In this document: positions 28,073-37,882 of the stretch, one piece after another
Layout: each line of letters begins with the position of its first letter
Numbering within the stretch: the first letter of the stretch is position 1
Origin: Peptoniphilus harei
GTDB lineage: Bacteria > Bacillota > Clostridia > Tissierellales > Peptoniphilaceae
Direction of reading: 5' to 3'
DNA: 64,000 bases
Assembly (NCBI RefSeq): GCF_900454685.1
Contig: NZ_UATM01000032.1
Span: 1,302,001-1,366,000, forward strand
Notes under the pieces: model-generated
Told to the model about the DNA's origin: nothing
Databases searched by the model: none
The model's input: the letters and a program-made list of their open reading frames with translations, nothing else
Made by a program: the position numbers and the translations under genes

Positions 28073-29140
28073 TTATGATATTTTTTCTAACTTTTGAGTT
28101 TGATCATAAGTGATTAGTGCATCTATTATTTCATCAAGGTCACCGTCATTTATTTCATTTATCCTGTGTGATGTTAAGTTGATTCTATGATCAGTTACCC
28201 TACCTTGAGGATAGTTATATGTCCTTATTCTTTCAGACCTATCGCCTGTTCCAATTTGAGATGATCTTTCCATGGACTCTTTTTCATTTTGCTCTTGTAA
28301 CTTCAAATCATAAAGCTTAGATCTTAAAAGTTTCATGGCCTTTTCTTTATTTCTTAGTTGTGATTTTTCATCCTGGCATGAAATGACTATTCCTGTAGGA
28401 ATATGTGTAAGTCTTACAGCTGAGTCTGTTGTATTTACACATTGACCACCATTTCCTGATGCACGAAAGACATCAAACTTAATTTCTGTTGGATCAATTT
28501 CTATGTCAACGTCTTCAGCTTCAGGTAATACTGCAACAGTAGCTGTAGATGTATGAATCCTTCCTCCACTTTCAGTTTCTGGAACTCTTTGAACCCTATG
28601 AACACCAGATTCATATTTTAGTCTTGAATATGCCCCATTTCCAATTATCATAAAGACAATTTCTTTATATCCACCAATTCCTATTTCATTTGATGACATA
28701 GTCTCAACTTTAAAGCCACATCTTTCAGCGTATCTAACATATTGTCTATAAAGAACTCCTGCAAATAAAGCAGCTTCATCTCCACCTGCACCAGCACGTA
28801 TTTCTACCATTACATTCTTGCTGTCATTTTTATCCTTAGGAATCAAAAGAATTTTTAACTCATTTTCAAGTTCTTCAACCTTTTTACTTCCTTCGTTTAT
28901 TTCTTCTCTTACAAGATCCTTAAAATCGTCGTCTAATTTCTCTTTTATTAACTCTTTATTCTCATTTAATGTATTTAAAGTTTCTTTATACAATTTATAT
29001 TTACCAACAATAGGCTCTATTTCGGCGTGCTCAATAGCTTTTTGTTGGTAAAGTTTAGAGTTATTTATAATATCAACGTTACTAAGATCCTTTTCTAATT
29101 CTACTAATCTATCTTCAAATACTGAAAGTTTTTCGTACAT
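28073..29140 (-). CDS. prfA: Peptide chain release factor 1
   Basis: 355 aa. Reads UAA and UAG and triggers peptide release. The GGQ motif is in [10 protein letters not shown] (about 229-232), the Gln being the target of PrmC encoded next door. The codon-reading loop is [18 protein letters not shown] (PxT type, as RF1, not SPF of RF2). GAGGTTATT precedes the ATG, 8 bp after prmC. No clear terminator follows its stop. Confidence 0.96.
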   Translation of the reverse strand: MYEKLSVFEDRLVELEKDLSNVDIINNSKLYQQKAIEHAEIEPIVGKYKLYKETLNTLNENKELIKEKLDDDFKDLVREEINEGSKKVEELENELKILLIPKDKNDSKNVMVEIRAGAGGDEAALFAGVLYRQYVRYAERCGFKVETMSSNEIGIGGYKEIVFMIIGNGAYSRLKYESGVHRVQRVPETESGGRIHTSTATVAVLPEAEDVDIEIDPTEIKFDVFRASGNGGQCVNTTDSAVRLTHIPTGIVISCQDEKSQLRNKEKAMKLLRSKLYDLKLQEQNEKESMERSSQIGTGDRSERIRTYNYPQGRVTDHRINLTSHRINEINDGDLDEIIDALITYDQTQKLEKIS

Positions 29141-29148
29141 AATAACCT

Positions 29149-29979
29149 CTACATCCTTAACTGTCCAACTACGACTCTATCCAGTTTACTCAAATCTTTA
29201 ATAACTTCTACATCAAATTTATCTTCCATGAGGGCACATATATCTTTAGCCTCATCATGTCCAATTTCAAAAACCAAGTATCCTCTATCATTTAAATATT
29301 CTGGTGCTTTTTCAATTATTTTTCTATAAAAATAAAGTCCATCTTCTCCACCATCAAGGGCAAGTCTAGGTTCATGTTTTCTTACTTCAACCTGTAGCTT
29401 CTCTATTTCATCAGATTTTATATAAGGAGGATTTGAGTAAATTATATCAAACTTATTTTTAATATTTGAAAACAAGTCACTCTTTAGTACTGTTATTGTT
29501 GATCCTATTTTTTCTTTATTGATTTTAGTATTTTCAATTGCCTTTTGACTTATATCAACAGCAGTAACATCAACTTTTGTTTCAAGGTCAACGCTAATGC
29601 TGACAATCCCTGTGCCACAACCAATTTCTAACATATTATTAATCTTGTTATTTTTTATTATTTTTAATAGGGTTTCTACGGATATTTCTGTATCTTGTCT
29701 AGGAATCAAAACATCTTTAAGAACTTTGAAGCTTCTTCCATAAAAATCTTCTTCACCTAAAATATATTGTATCGGCATACCATTTTTTCTTTTGTCTAAA
29801 ATCTCGAAATATCTTTCTTCAACTGTTGAATCTAATAGCTCACTATCATGAGCCACTAGATATGATAAATCTTTATTTAAAAGAAAGCTTAGGATTCGTC
29901 TTGTTTCATATATTGGATCAGTATATTCTAAATCTTTTAAATATTTTCTACCTTCTATTAAGGCCTCTTTAATTTCCAT
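29149..29979 (-). CDS. prmC: Peptide chain release factor N5-glutamine methyltransferase PrmC (HemK)
   Basis: 276 aa SAM-dependent enzyme that methylates the GGQ glutamine of release factors. Motifs: [38 protein letters not shown] (SAM site, about 115-129) and the catalytic SNPPYI (about 180). A Shine-Dalgarno is not visible before the ATG; the codon follows the U-run of the rpmE-prmC hairpin by about 13 bases. Standard prmC-prfA neighbourhood with rpmE upstream. Confidence 0.94.
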   Translation of the reverse strand: MEIKEALIEGRKYLKDLEYTDPIYETRRILSFLLNKDLSYLVAHDSELLDSTVEERYFEILDKRKNGMPIQYILGEEDFYGRSFKVLKDVLIPRQDTEISVETLLKIIKNNKINNMLEIGCGTGIVSISVDLETKVDVTAVDISQKAIENTKINKEKIGSTITVLKSDLFSNIKNKFDIIYSNPPYIKSDEIEKLQVEVRKHEPRLALDGGEDGLYFYRKIIEKAPEYLNDRGYLVFEIGHDEAKDICALMEDKFDVEVIKDLSKLDRVVVGQLRM

Positions 29980-29992
29980 AAATTTAAGTAAT

Positions 29993-30015
29993 AAAAAAGG
30001 TTAGCTAGGCTAACC
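29993..30015 (-). terminator. Terminator hairpin between rpmE and prmC
   Basis: Minus strand GGTTAGC-CTA-GCTAACC, 7-bp perfect stem (30009-30015 with 29999-30005), followed by TTTTTT. It lies 7 bp after the rpmE stop and just before the prmC start, so it should sharply reduce read-through to prmC-prfA. Confidence 0.82.
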
Positions 30016-30021
30016 TCATTG

Positions 30022-30225
30022 TCATTTATTTCTCTTATATCTGCTGTTGAATTTCTCAATTCTTCCGCCGTGATCAGAGAGTTTTTGCTTTCCTGTAAAG
30101 AAAGGATGACAAGCTGAACAAATTTCAACTTTTAAATCTTCTTTAACGGATCCTGTTTTAAAAGTGTTGCCACATGCACAAGTTACAGTAGCTTCTTTAT
30201 AATCTGGATGAATTCCTTTTTTCAT
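30022..30225 (-). CDS. rpmE: 50S ribosomal protein L31
   Basis: 67 aa. Peripheral large-subunit protein. It has CACGNTF and [13 protein letters not shown] with cysteines in the pattern of zinc-containing L31, then [28 protein letters not shown] precedes the ATG. It lies downstream of rho, the conserved order in Firmicutes, but with its own promoter. Confidence 0.96.
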   Translation of the reverse strand: MKKGIHPDYKEATVTCACGNTFKTGSVKEDLKVEICSACHPFFTGKQKLSDHGGRIEKFNSRYKRNK

Positions 30226-30266
30226 TGTATTGCCCCCTTAAACTTATTTTATAACTCAATTTTTAT

Positions 30267-30295
30267 ATTATAACACAATTTTCACTCTAGTGCAA
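30267..30295 (-). promoter_or_regulatory. Promoter of rpmE-prmC-prfA
   Basis: Minus strand TTGCAC (30290-30295), 17-base spacer, perfect TATAAT (30267-30272). Confidence 0.7.
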
Positions 30296-30363
30296 ACACA
30301 ACTATTTGCTTAATTATTATATAATATTAAGATTAAATTTTCAAGATTTTATTATTGGAAATC

Positions 30364-31800
30364 TTATCTAACAAAATATTTTTTTAAAAATTCCTTATTA
30401 TTTTTAGTCTTTGAAATGGAATCTAAAAATCTTTCTGTTACATCTTCTATATTTTCTTCTGACAATTTATTTCTAAATTCATAACTGAAGTCCAACTCTC
30501 CCTTGCTAAGCAAAAGTTCTTCTTTCCTTGTATCTGACTTTAATATATCTATAGCTGGGAAAATCCTTTTTTCTGATAGACTTCGATTTAGATGGAGTTC
30601 CATATTTCCTGTACCTTTAAACTCTTCGAAGATGACATCATCCATCCTTGAACCAGTGTCTACAAGAGCAGTGGCAAGTATGGTTAAGCTGCCGCCCTCT
30701 TCAATGTTTCTTGCTGCCCCGAAAAATCTCTTTGGCTTGTGAAGTGATAGAGGATCCAGACCACCTGATAGAGTTTTACCACTAGCTGGTGTTGTTAAAT
30801 TGTAAGCTCTTGAAAGTCTTGTAAGAGAATCAAGTAAAATTACTACGTCTTCTTTGTTCTCAACAAGTCTTTTTGCTCTATCAATAACCATCTCAGCAAC
30901 CCTAGTGTGATTCTTAGGATTTTCATCAAAGGTAGAATATACTACTTCTCCTTTTACAGACCTTTTCATGTCTGTAACTTCTTCAGGTCTTTCGTCTACT
31001 AACAGGACTATTAAATGAAGATCTGGATAATTACTATTTATAGATTTAGAAATCTTTTTAAGTAGAGTAGTCTTTCCTGATTTTGGTTGTGAAACAATAA
31101 GGCCTCTTTGTCCAAAACCAACAGGAGCCAAGAGGTCAATAATCCTCATAGCCCTGTCTTCAGTTTCTAAATTAATCTTTTCCTTTGGATAAATTGGAGT
31201 TAGGTTATCAAAAAAAGGTCTATTAATTATTTTTGAAGGATGAAAATTGTTGACAGACTTGATGTATAAAAGAGCATTGAAATTTTCTCCGTCTTTTGGT
31301 GGAGATTTTATTCCAAGGATTTCATCGCCATTCCTAAGTCTAAACTTTCTTATCTGCGAAGGCGAAACATATATATCTTCTTCACTTGGAAGATAATTAA
31401 TTGTTCTTAAAAAACCATATCCATCCTGGTGAAGTTCAAGTATTCCTCTTACATAATTTTTATTGTCAAGATTTTTTAAAATTTCTGCAGCGTTATCAGA
31501 TAAATCTAGCTTATCAATTTTTTGTGATTCTTTTTTTAACTTTATTTCTTTTATAAGCTCATCTTTTTTTAAGGAATATGATTTTTCTATTTTACATTCT
31601 TTCGCCAGTTCCCTAAGTTCTGAAACCTTGAGTTTATCTAAGTCTTTATCAGATAGTGAAGAAGCAGGAGTTTTACCTGTCTCTATAAACTCTTTTAAGT
31701 CTTCTACATTATAATTTTCAGGATTTTCAAGACCAAGGGATAAGGCTATTTTTCTCAAGTCATCTATTGATTTATTATTTAATTCAATTTTGTTAGTCAT
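30364..31800 (-). CDS. rho: Transcription termination factor Rho
   Basis: 478 aa hexameric RNA translocase. The N-terminal Rho_N helical domain is doubled by a charged insert (about 1-100). An RNA-binding cold-shock-like domain follows (about 110-180, [14 protein letters not shown]). The RecA-type motor has [12 protein letters not shown] Walker A (about 242), [20 protein letters not shown] and the Q/R loops. No clear Shine-Dalgarno precedes the ATG, 8 bp after glpX, so coupling is likely. Last gene of the FHA-to-rho run. Confidence 0.95.
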   Translation of the reverse strand: MTNKIELNNKSIDDLRKIALSLGLENPENYNVEDLKEFIETGKTPASSLSDKDLDKLKVSELRELAKECKIEKSYSLKKDELIKEIKLKKESQKIDKLDLSDNAAEILKNLDNKNYVRGILELHQDGYGFLRTINYLPSEEDIYVSPSQIRKFRLRNGDEILGIKSPPKDGENFNALLYIKSVNNFHPSKIINRPFFDNLTPIYPKEKINLETEDRAMRIIDLLAPVGFGQRGLIVSQPKSGKTTLLKKISKSINSNYPDLHLIVLLVDERPEEVTDMKRSVKGEVVYSTFDENPKNHTRVAEMVIDRAKRLVENKEDVVILLDSLTRLSRAYNLTTPASGKTLSGGLDPLSLHKPKRFFGAARNIEEGGSLTILATALVDTGSRMDDVIFEEFKGTGNMELHLNRSLSEKRIFPAIDILKSDTRKEELLLSKGELDFSYEFRNKLSEENIEDVTERFLDSISKTKNNKEFLKKYFVR

Positions 31801-31808
31801 GACAAAAA

Positions 31809-32774
31809 TTATTTAGCATAATCTGGTTTTAAATCAAGAGAGTGGACTGATCTTATAAATCTTTGTGTTCCACTTGGAAGTCTCAATACAAGAGTGTCTG
31901 TCTTTGCCTTGTTATCGCCATAGTATTTTACTCCATCAAGAATTTCTCCTGAAGTAATACCTGTAACTGAAAATATAACTTCATTTCCTTTTACAAGATC
32001 ATCAATTGAATAGATTTTCTTTAAATCAGAATGAAGGTCCTTACATCTAGCTTCTTGTTTTTCATCTGTTGGATGAAGTCTTCCTTGGAAGTCTCCACCT
32101 AAACATTTAAGAGCAGCTGCTGCTATTACACCTTCTGGAGCTCCACCTCTACCTATTACTAGATCAATTCCTGAATCTTCGTAACAAGTTTCAATAGCTG
32201 TAACAATATCACCATCAGAAACTTTCTTAACTCTTGCTCCAACAGCGATAATTTCTTTTATAATTTCTTCGTGTCTTGGTCTATCAAGAACAGCAACCGT
32301 TATTTCTTCAATATTTTTGTTGAGAGCCTTAGCTACTCTTTTAACATTTTCTGAAGGAGAATCATCAAGTTTAATTGCTCCTTTAGCTTTTGGTCCACAA
32401 GCAATCTTATCCATATAGATGTCTGGAGCATTTAATAAGCATCCTTTAGGTGCTACTGCAAGTACAGCTATAGAGTTATCTGTTCCATTGGCAATTGAAT
32501 TTGTACCATCAATTGGGTCAACTGCAATATCAACTTGGTCTTCCCCTTCTTTTGTACCAATTTTTTCACCAATGTAAAGCATTGGAGCTTCGTCGATTTC
32601 ACCTTCCCCAATAACTACAGTTCCATCAATATCAACTGTATCAAACATTCTTCTCATTGCGTCTACTGCTGCACCATCAGCTGCATTTTTGTCGCCTTTT
32701 CCTAACCACTTACCTGCTGAAAGGGCCGCTGCTTCTGTTACTCTTGCTAAGTTTAATGCTAAATTTCTGTCCAT
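31809..32774 (-). CDS. glpX: Fructose-1,6-bisphosphatase class II (GlpX)
   Basis: 321 aa. Dephosphorylates fructose 1,6-bisphosphate, also sedoheptulose bisphosphate in some relatives. Motifs: VVIGEGEIDEAPML (metal-binding Glu), VDPIDGTNSIANG and GRGGAPEGVIAAAALKCLGG. AAGGAGAAATAGG precedes the ATG. It is adjacent to the fsa transaldolase-like gene, the same order as in B. subtilis ywjH-ywjI-rho-rpmE. Confidence 0.94.
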   Translation of the reverse strand: MDRNLALNLARVTEAAALSAGKWLGKGDKNAADGAAVDAMRRMFDTVDIDGTVVIGEGEIDEAPMLYIGEKIGTKEGEDQVDIAVDPIDGTNSIANGTDNSIAVLAVAPKGCLLNAPDIYMDKIACGPKAKGAIKLDDSPSENVKRVAKALNKNIEEITVAVLDRPRHEEIIKEIIAVGARVKKVSDGDIVTAIETCYEDSGIDLVIGRGGAPEGVIAAAALKCLGGDFQGRLHPTDEKQEARCKDLHSDLKKIYSIDDLVKGNEVIFSVTGITSGEILDGVKYYGDNKAKTDTLVLRLPSGTQRFIRSVHSLDLKPDYAK

Positions 32775-32775
32775 C

Positions 32776-33429
32776 CTATTTCTCCTTTGTCTTTACGCTT
32801 TTAAAATCTTCTAAAAATTTCTTTAATCCTGCGTCAGTTAACTGATGCTTAATCATTTCTCTAAATATCTTATAAGGAATTGTACCTATATCTGCACCAG
32901 TTCTTGCTACATCTTCTACGTGATTTATATGTCTTATACTTGCAGCTATTATTTGAGTATGGTATCCGTACTCCTTGAAAATATAAGCAATATCTGCCAC
33001 AAGATCCAAGCCTGATTCTCCAATGTCATCAAGTCTTCCCATGAAAGGACTCACATAAGTTGCACCTGCATTTGCAGCAAGGATAGCTTGCGAAACTGAA
33101 AATATTAAAGTTACATTAGTTCTTATGCCTTCTTTACTTAAAATACTTACAGCCTTAAGTCCTTCTTCAATCATTGGAATTTTTATGACAATATTATCTG
33201 AAATCTTTGCAAGTTCTCTTGCTTCTTTAAGCATTCCATCTAAATCAGTGGAAATAACTTCAGCTGAAATATCTCCATCAACGATTTCGGATATTTCCTT
33301 TATGACATCCTCAAAAACTCCACCACTTTTTGCTATTAAGCTTGGATTAGTAGTAACTCCTGACAGGACACCCCAGGAGTTAATTTCTTTAATTTCATCA
33401 ATATTAGCAGTATCGATAAAAAACTTCAT
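32776..33429 (-). CDS. fsa: Transaldolase / fructose-6-phosphate aldolase family protein
   Basis: 217 aa, the short TalC/MipB/Fsa-type TIM barrel. Seen: [15 protein letters not shown] with the conserved Asp, [27 protein letters not shown] (the Schiff-base lysine in the KIP motif), [29 protein letters not shown]. Either transaldolase of the pentose phosphate pathway or fructose-6-phosphate aldolase; the sequence alone cannot choose. Two bases separate it from glpX, suggesting joint sugar-phosphate work. Confidence 0.88.
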   Translation of the reverse strand: MKFFIDTANIDEIKEINSWGVLSGVTTNPSLIAKSGGVFEDVIKEISEIVDGDISAEVISTDLDGMLKEARELAKISDNIVIKIPMIEEGLKAVSILSKEGIRTNVTLIFSVSQAILAANAGATYVSPFMGRLDDIGESGLDLVADIAYIFKEYGYHTQIIAASIRHINHVEDVARTGADIGTIPYKIFREMIKHQLTDAGLKKFLEDFKSVKTKEK

Positions 33430-33432
33430 TTT

Positions 33433-33909
33433 TTAATCATCCCTTTCAAGTAATACTACAGCTTCTGAAGAGATACCTTCCCCTCTTCCAACAAAGCCAA
33501 GTCTTTCTGTCGTCGTAGCCTTTATAGAAACATTATATATATCAGTCTTTAAAATATGTGCAATAGTCTTTCTCATATCGTCAATATGACTTGCAAGCTT
33601 AGGAGCCTGACATGCTACAACAGAATCTATATTTCCAATTTTATAATTTTTTGACTTCATTATCTCATAAACCTTACTTAGAAGTACTTTTGAATCAATA
33701 TCTTTATACTTATTGTCATTGTCTGGAAAATGATAGCCAATGTCCCTTAAGGCAAGGGCACCTAAAATGGCATCCATAATAGCATGAATAAGAACATCAG
33801 CATCAGAATGTCCCAAAAGTCCTCTTTCATAGGGGATATCAATTCCACCGATTATAAGTTTTCTATCCTCAACTAGTTTATGAACGTCGTATCCTATTCC
33901 TATTCTCAA
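33433..33909 (-). CDS. ispF: 2-C-methyl-D-erythritol 2,4-cyclodiphosphate synthase IspF
   Basis: 158 aa trimeric MEP-pathway enzyme cyclising CDP-ME-2-phosphate. Metal ligands are in IGYDVHKL and [18 protein letters not shown]. Further: [10 protein letters not shown] and [19 protein letters not shown]. The start is TTG 33909, with AAGGTGAAAA upstream, overlapping the ispD stop by 4 bp. ispD-ispF pairing supports a working MEP pathway with ispG. Confidence 0.95.
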   Translation of the reverse strand: MRIGIGYDVHKLVEDRKLIIGGIDIPYERGLLGHSDADVLIHAIMDAILGALALRDIGYHFPDNDNKYKDIDSKVLLSKVYEIMKSKNYKIGNIDSVVACQAPKLASHIDDMRKTIAHILKTDIYNVSIKATTTERLGFVGRGEGISSEAVVLLERDD

Positions 33910-34607
33910 ATTTTCACCTTCTTAACAAGTATTTGTGCAATAGACAAGTCCTCTCTTGTAGTAATTTTTATATTATCGTAAGAATTGTAAATTAATTTTA
34001 CTTTTACTCCAGTCTTTTCAACTAAAGAGCAGTCATCTGTACCATAATATCCTTCTGCATAAGCCTGACTATAGGCTTTCATTATAATTTCTTTTCTGAA
34101 AACTTGTGGAGTTTGAACTTGCCATAGTCTATCTCTATTTGGTGTGTAATCTACTAGCTTACCATCTGTCGACACTTTAATTGTATCCTTAACAGGATTT
34201 GCAAGAACAGAAGCCCCAGTGTCCATTACATTTTCTATAGCTTCGTCTATTTTATCTACTGATACAAAGGGTCTTGCGCCATCATGGGTTAAGACAATAT
34301 CTGTTTCATGAGGCATATTTAAAAGTCCATTATTAATGGAATCTTGTCTTTCTTTTCCACCATAAACTATTTTGTAGTCCATGTGTATCTTATGTTTCTT
34401 GATAGTATCATGAACATAGCGCATATCACTTTCTTTTACAATAAGAAGTAAAAAGTCAACGTATTTGGATTTTTCAATTTTTTTAATTGTGTGAGCAAGT
34501 ATTGGAATTCCATCAATTGTCAAAAACTGCTTATTTATGCCCATTTTCATTCTCTTGCCCATACCTGCTGCTGCAACTATGGCAGTAACAAATTTATCCT
34601 TATACAC
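33906..34607 (-). CDS. ispD: 2-C-methyl-D-erythritol 4-phosphate cytidylyltransferase IspD
   Basis: 233 aa. Makes CDP-methylerythritol from MEP and CTP. N-terminal nucleotide-binding motif [18 protein letters not shown] with [18 protein letters not shown] and NPVKDTIK carry the magnesium and substrate contacts; the C-terminus has [11 protein letters not shown] favour GTG 34607 as start because AAGAGTGAT lies just upstream; a TTG at 34625 inside the end of the penicillin-binding protein gene is also possible. Confidence 0.93.
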   Translation of the reverse strand: MYKDKFVTAIVAAAGMGKRMKMGINKQFLTIDGIPILAHTIKKIEKSKYVDFLLLIVKESDMRYVHDTIKKHKIHMDYKIVYGGKERQDSINNGLLNMPHETDIVLTHDGARPFVSVDKIDEAIENVMDTGASVLANPVKDTIKVSTDGKLVDYTPNRDRLWQVQTPQVFRKEIIMKAYSQAYAEGYYGTDDCSLVEKTGVKVKLIYNSYDNIKITTREDLSIAQILVKKVKI

Positions 34608-34611
34608 AGTA

Positions 34612-36054
34612 TCACTCTTCTTCAAGTTGTAAATTATTAATAGCGTACTTTAAAAGTTCTCCTGCAATTGGAGCTGCTGCTTGAGACCCATAGTCCTTAA
34701 CATTAGGAATAACTACAGAAATTGCAATTTGTGGATCGTCAGCTGGTGCAAATCCAACAAACCAAGCATTATTTGTTCCTTCTTTAAGGTCAAGTTGTGC
34801 AGTACCAGTTTTACCTGCAACCTTTACTCCTGAAACATAAGCTTCAGTTCCAGTACCATTGTTAACAACATTGACCATGTATTTTGTGATTTGGTCAGCA
34901 TTTTCTTTTGAAGTAACTTCACTTAAGACTGTTGGAGTATTTCTAATTACATTTTTACCATCAGATGAATCTATCTTCTTAACTATGTGAGGTTGCATCA
35001 TGACTCCGTCATTTGCAATAGTAGACGCAATCATACACATTTCAAGTGGTGTAACTAAAATGGTGTCATGACCGATACCACCTGCACCAAGGGCAGTCCT
35101 GTCGAAATCATTTCTCTTAAAGGTCCAAGTAGAAGTTTCCAAAGGTAGTTCAAAATCAACCTTTTTGTTAATCATATACTTCTCAGAAACTTGACCCATG
35201 ACATCAATCCCCATGTCAACAGACTTTCTAACGAAATAAGTGTTAAGAGAATTTGTAAAAGCCTTCCTAAGGTCTACTCTGCCGTATGTTTTATTACCAG
35301 CATTCCTAAACTCTCTTCCATTGTCAATTTTTTCCATACCTTCATCAGTGTATTTTTGAGAAATTCCCGATTCTAAAATTGCAGTTGTTGTAACTATTTT
35401 ATAAACAGACCCTGGTGCAAATTTGCCCTTTGTGGAACTGTTAAAAAGAGCACCATTGTTAGCTTCATTTATTTTTTGCATATCTTTTGCAATATTTTGA
35501 GAATTGAAGTCTGGGAGAGAAACCATGGATAGGACTTCTCCTGTCTTTGGATTCATAATAACAACAGATCCCTTATCTGATCTTGATGATAATACAGATC
35601 TAGTTTTTTCTTGTAGGTCCGTATCTGTTGTAAGGGTAATGTCATCTCCAGTGTAAGGGTCGTAATTTTTATTTATTATGGACTTAAAAGTCTTTAGTAT
35701 TTTGGAGCCTTCCTTACCAACGAGATAGTCATTCAACTCTTTTTCAAGACCATATTTATCAACTATTTTGTCAGAATAGCCAATAATATGAGAATAAATT
35801 ATTGGCTGATTATAAATCCTATGGTAATTATATTTTTCACCATTGGAGTAAGCTAAGATTTCGTGATTCCTATCATAAAAAGTTCCTCTTTTTACCGAGT
35901 TTTCTCTTAGTTCACTTCTTCTGTTAGCTGGGTGTTTTACAATATCATCAGCCTTAAAAACAGTAAAGTAAGTTAAATATATAATTGGAGCAACTAATAA
36001 AATCATTAGAAATACAAGTAATACTAGAATTCTTTTATTATCTTTACTATTCAT
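34612..36054 (-). CDS. Penicillin-binding protein, monofunctional transpeptidase (class B-like)
   Basis: 480 aa. Cross-links peptidoglycan outside the membrane. One N-terminal membrane anchor (about 10-32), a dimerisation-like region (RRSELRENSVKRGTFYDR, an allosteric motif of class B PBPs), then the transpeptidase domain with SxxK in APGSVYK, SLN (as SxN) and KTGTAQ. I place the start at ATG 36054 (MNSKDNKRIL), behind AAAAAGGAGTGGACA; the longer frame starts inside that ribosome binding site. It overlaps the FtsW/RodA gene by 8 bp, so it is probably the cognate transpeptidase of that glycosyltransferase. Confidence 0.92.
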   Translation of the reverse strand: MNSKDNKRILVLLVFLMILLVAPIIYLTYFTVFKADDIVKHPANRRSELRENSVKRGTFYDRNHEILAYSNGEKYNYHRIYNQPIIYSHIIGYSDKIVDKYGLEKELNDYLVGKEGSKILKTFKSIINKNYDPYTGDDITLTTDTDLQEKTRSVLSSRSDKGSVVIMNPKTGEVLSMVSLPDFNSQNIAKDMQKINEANNGALFNSSTKGKFAPGSVYKIVTTTAILESGISQKYTDEGMEKIDNGREFRNAGNKTYGRVDLRKAFTNSLNTYFVRKSVDMGIDVMGQVSEKYMINKKVDFELPLETSTWTFKRNDFDRTALGAGGIGHDTILVTPLEMCMIASTIANDGVMMQPHIVKKIDSSDGKNVIRNTPTVLSEVTSKENADQITKYMVNVVNNGTGTEAYVSGVKVAGKTGTAQLDLKEGTNNAWFVGFAPADDPQIAISVVIPNVKDYGSQAAAPIAGELLKYAINNLQLEEE

Positions 36055-37312
36055 TGTCCACTCCTTTTTCATATTTATATGATAAATCTTCGCTTGTCAC
36101 TTGTAAAATACCTAAAGCAACAAAGCTTGAATTAAGAGAACTTCCTCCATAGGAAATAAAAGGAAGAGTTAGACCTGTCATTGGGATAAGTTTTATAACT
36201 CCTCCAATGTTTAAAAAGGCCTGTACTGTAAATAAGATTGCAACTGAAAGTGCAAGAATCCTATAAAATAAATATTCTTGATTTAAGGCAATTTTAATGG
36301 CTCTATAAACTAAGAGCATATAGAGCATGATAATTCCTATACCAGTCAAAACTCCCATTTCTTCACAAATTGCTGAGAAGATTACATCGGAATAAGCAAA
36401 GGCAATTTGTTTTGGGTAACCCAAGCCAATTCCCTGGCCAATAAATCCTCCTTCTCCTATACCGAAAAGAGATTGAACAATTTGTCTAGCAGAATTAACA
36501 ACCTTATCAGCAGTCCAAGGATTTAACCAAATATCCACCCTATTCCTAACGTGGGAGAATAAAAAGTAGCCCGTAACAGATCCCACAGCCATTAAGCCAA
36601 TATTAACAAGAATTGATTTTCTGTTCTCATCGTAGACATATTGGATAAGGGTATAAATAGCAATAAAAATTGCAGCTGTTCCCAAGTCTCTTTGAATAAA
36701 CAAAAATCCTACAAAAATATATATTACTCCCATTAAGTAATATGAAGTATACTTATAATTTAATTTTTTTAATCTTGTTTGGAAAGTTGTGTAAAAAGAA
36801 GCTATTAAAAATATTACTAAGATTTTAGTAAATTCGGACAACTGAATTGTTATATTTTCAGAAATTTCTATCCAGTTTTTGGCACCATACTTGGATGGAG
36901 CAAGAATAATTGTGAGCAAGAAAAATAAAATTGAAAGCCCTAAATAAAGACCTGTCATATATTCTAATCTTCTCATTGCCCTAATAATAAAATAAGTTAA
37001 ATAAAAAACTAAAATGCCTGCTAAAACCCATATAAGTTGTCTAAGTCCAAGTTTTGGAGACAACCTGTAGATGGTTATTATTCCAAGACTTAAAAGCATG
37101 GAAACTATTAAGAAAATATAATTATCGCCAGAAGAAACCCTGCCTAGGACTAGGTTGGAAATATAAACTATTAAGATTAGTCCTAAAAATAAAATAACTA
37201 TGTACCTATCAATATTATTGTTATTAAAAGTAAATAATAACAAAATACTTAAAATTTCAAAAATTAATAGTAAGTTTCTAGGTTTTCTCTGTTTAAAAAT
37301 TTTATCTAACAC
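36047..37312 (-). CDS. FtsW/RodA/SpoVE family peptidoglycan glycosyltransferase
   Basis: 421 aa with about ten membrane helices. SEDS proteins polymerise lipid II with a partner class B PBP. Diagnostic C-terminal signature: LPFISYGGSSLNSSFVALGIL. Conserved mid-protein segments are GAKNWIEI and FIQRDLGTAAIF. The start is GTG 37312 with AAAGGTGAAAAT upstream inside the FHA gene end. The FHA-SEDS-PBP arrangement resembles actinobacterial and clostridial clusters for regulated wall growth. FtsW versus RodA cannot be decided here. Confidence 0.9.
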   Translation of the reverse strand: MLDKIFKQRKPRNLLLIFEILSILLLFTFNNNNIDRYIVILFLGLILIVYISNLVLGRVSSGDNYIFLIVSMLLSLGIITIYRLSPKLGLRQLIWVLAGILVFYLTYFIIRAMRRLEYMTGLYLGLSILFFLLTIILAPSKYGAKNWIEISENITIQLSEFTKILVIFLIASFYTTFQTRLKKLNYKYTSYYLMGVIYIFVGFLFIQRDLGTAAIFIAIYTLIQYVYDENRKSILVNIGLMAVGSVTGYFLFSHVRNRVDIWLNPWTADKVVNSARQIVQSLFGIGEGGFIGQGIGLGYPKQIAFAYSDVIFSAICEEMGVLTGIGIIMLYMLLVYRAIKIALNQEYLFYRILALSVAILFTVQAFLNIGGVIKLIPMTGLTLPFISYGGSSLNSSFVALGILQVTSEDLSYKYEKGVDNE

Positions 37313-37316
37313 ATTT

Positions 37317-37757
37317 TCACCTTTTATCTACAAAAATAAATTGAATAAAGCCAACTCCAATTTTGTCATTGTTTTGAAGTTCAATTAGCTCATTTGGATC
37401 AATTTTTACACCATTTAAAAATGTACCATTTGCAGAACCCAAGTCCTCTAAATAATATCTTTGGTTCTTTACACGGATTAATAAATGATTTTTACTTACG
37501 AATTTATCTTTGATGACAACATCGTTTTTAGAACTTCTTCCGAGACTAATATCGCCATCTATTACATAGTATTCCTGCATCTTAAAATTTAAGGAATCAA
37601 GTCTATTTACAACTTTTAGATAGGCATCATCAAGAGAACCACCGCCACTTGTTATGCTCTTAACATCGAGATACATTAATCTTAAAATACTAAATATAAA
37701 AAGGTAAATTAAGATAATAAATACATATCTCAAAACTTGTGAGATTAACTCAAACAT
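37317..37757 (-). CDS. FHA-domain protein with N-terminal membrane anchor
   Basis: 146 aa. One N-terminal hydrophobic helix (VFIILIYLFIFSILRLMYL, about 12-30), a linker, then a forkhead-associated domain (about 62-146) with the phosphothreonine-binding pattern SLGRSSKNDVVIKDKFVSKNH and LGSANGTFLNG. FHA domains bind phosphothreonine, usually made by PASTA Ser/Thr kinases. As first gene of the unit with a SEDS enzyme and a PBP, it probably couples kinase signalling to wall synthesis. GAGGTGTAAT precedes the ATG. No kinase gene is in the window. Confidence 0.87.
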   Translation of the reverse strand: MFELISQVLRYVFIILIYLFIFSILRLMYLDVKSITSGGGSLDDAYLKVVNRLDSLNFKMQEYYVIDGDISLGRSSKNDVVIKDKFVSKNHLLIRVKNQRYYLEDLGSANGTFLNGVKIDPNELIELQNNDKIGVGFIQFIFVDKR

Positions 37758-37787
37758 ATTACACCTCTCAGTCTTAAACTCTATCTA

Positions 37788-37817
37788 ATTATATACTTTT
37801 TGCTCTTAATTTTCCAA
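37788..37817 (-). promoter_or_regulatory. Promoter of the FHA-FtsW/RodA-PBP-ispDF-fsa-glpX-rho run
   Basis: Minus strand TTGGAA (37812-37817), 18-base spacer, perfect TATAAT (37788-37793). Confidence 0.65.
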
Positions 37818-37838
37818 TATTTTGTTAATTTAGATAAA

Positions 37839-37867
37839 TTGGTGAATTAGAGCTTTTATGATAAAAT
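37839..37867 (+). promoter_or_regulatory. Promoter of recX and the GIY-YIG gene
   Basis: Plus strand TTGGTG (37839-37844), 17-base spacer, TAAAAT (37862-37867), diverging from the FHA promoter about 20 bp away. The short leader ends at GGTGATAAA before the recX ATG. Confidence 0.6.
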
Positions 37868-37882
37868 ATTTTTGGTGATAAA

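Noticed and set aside
30296-30363. Terminator directly after rho
   Set aside because: AAGATTT can pair with AAATCTT, but no T run follows, so it does not meet the usual pattern.
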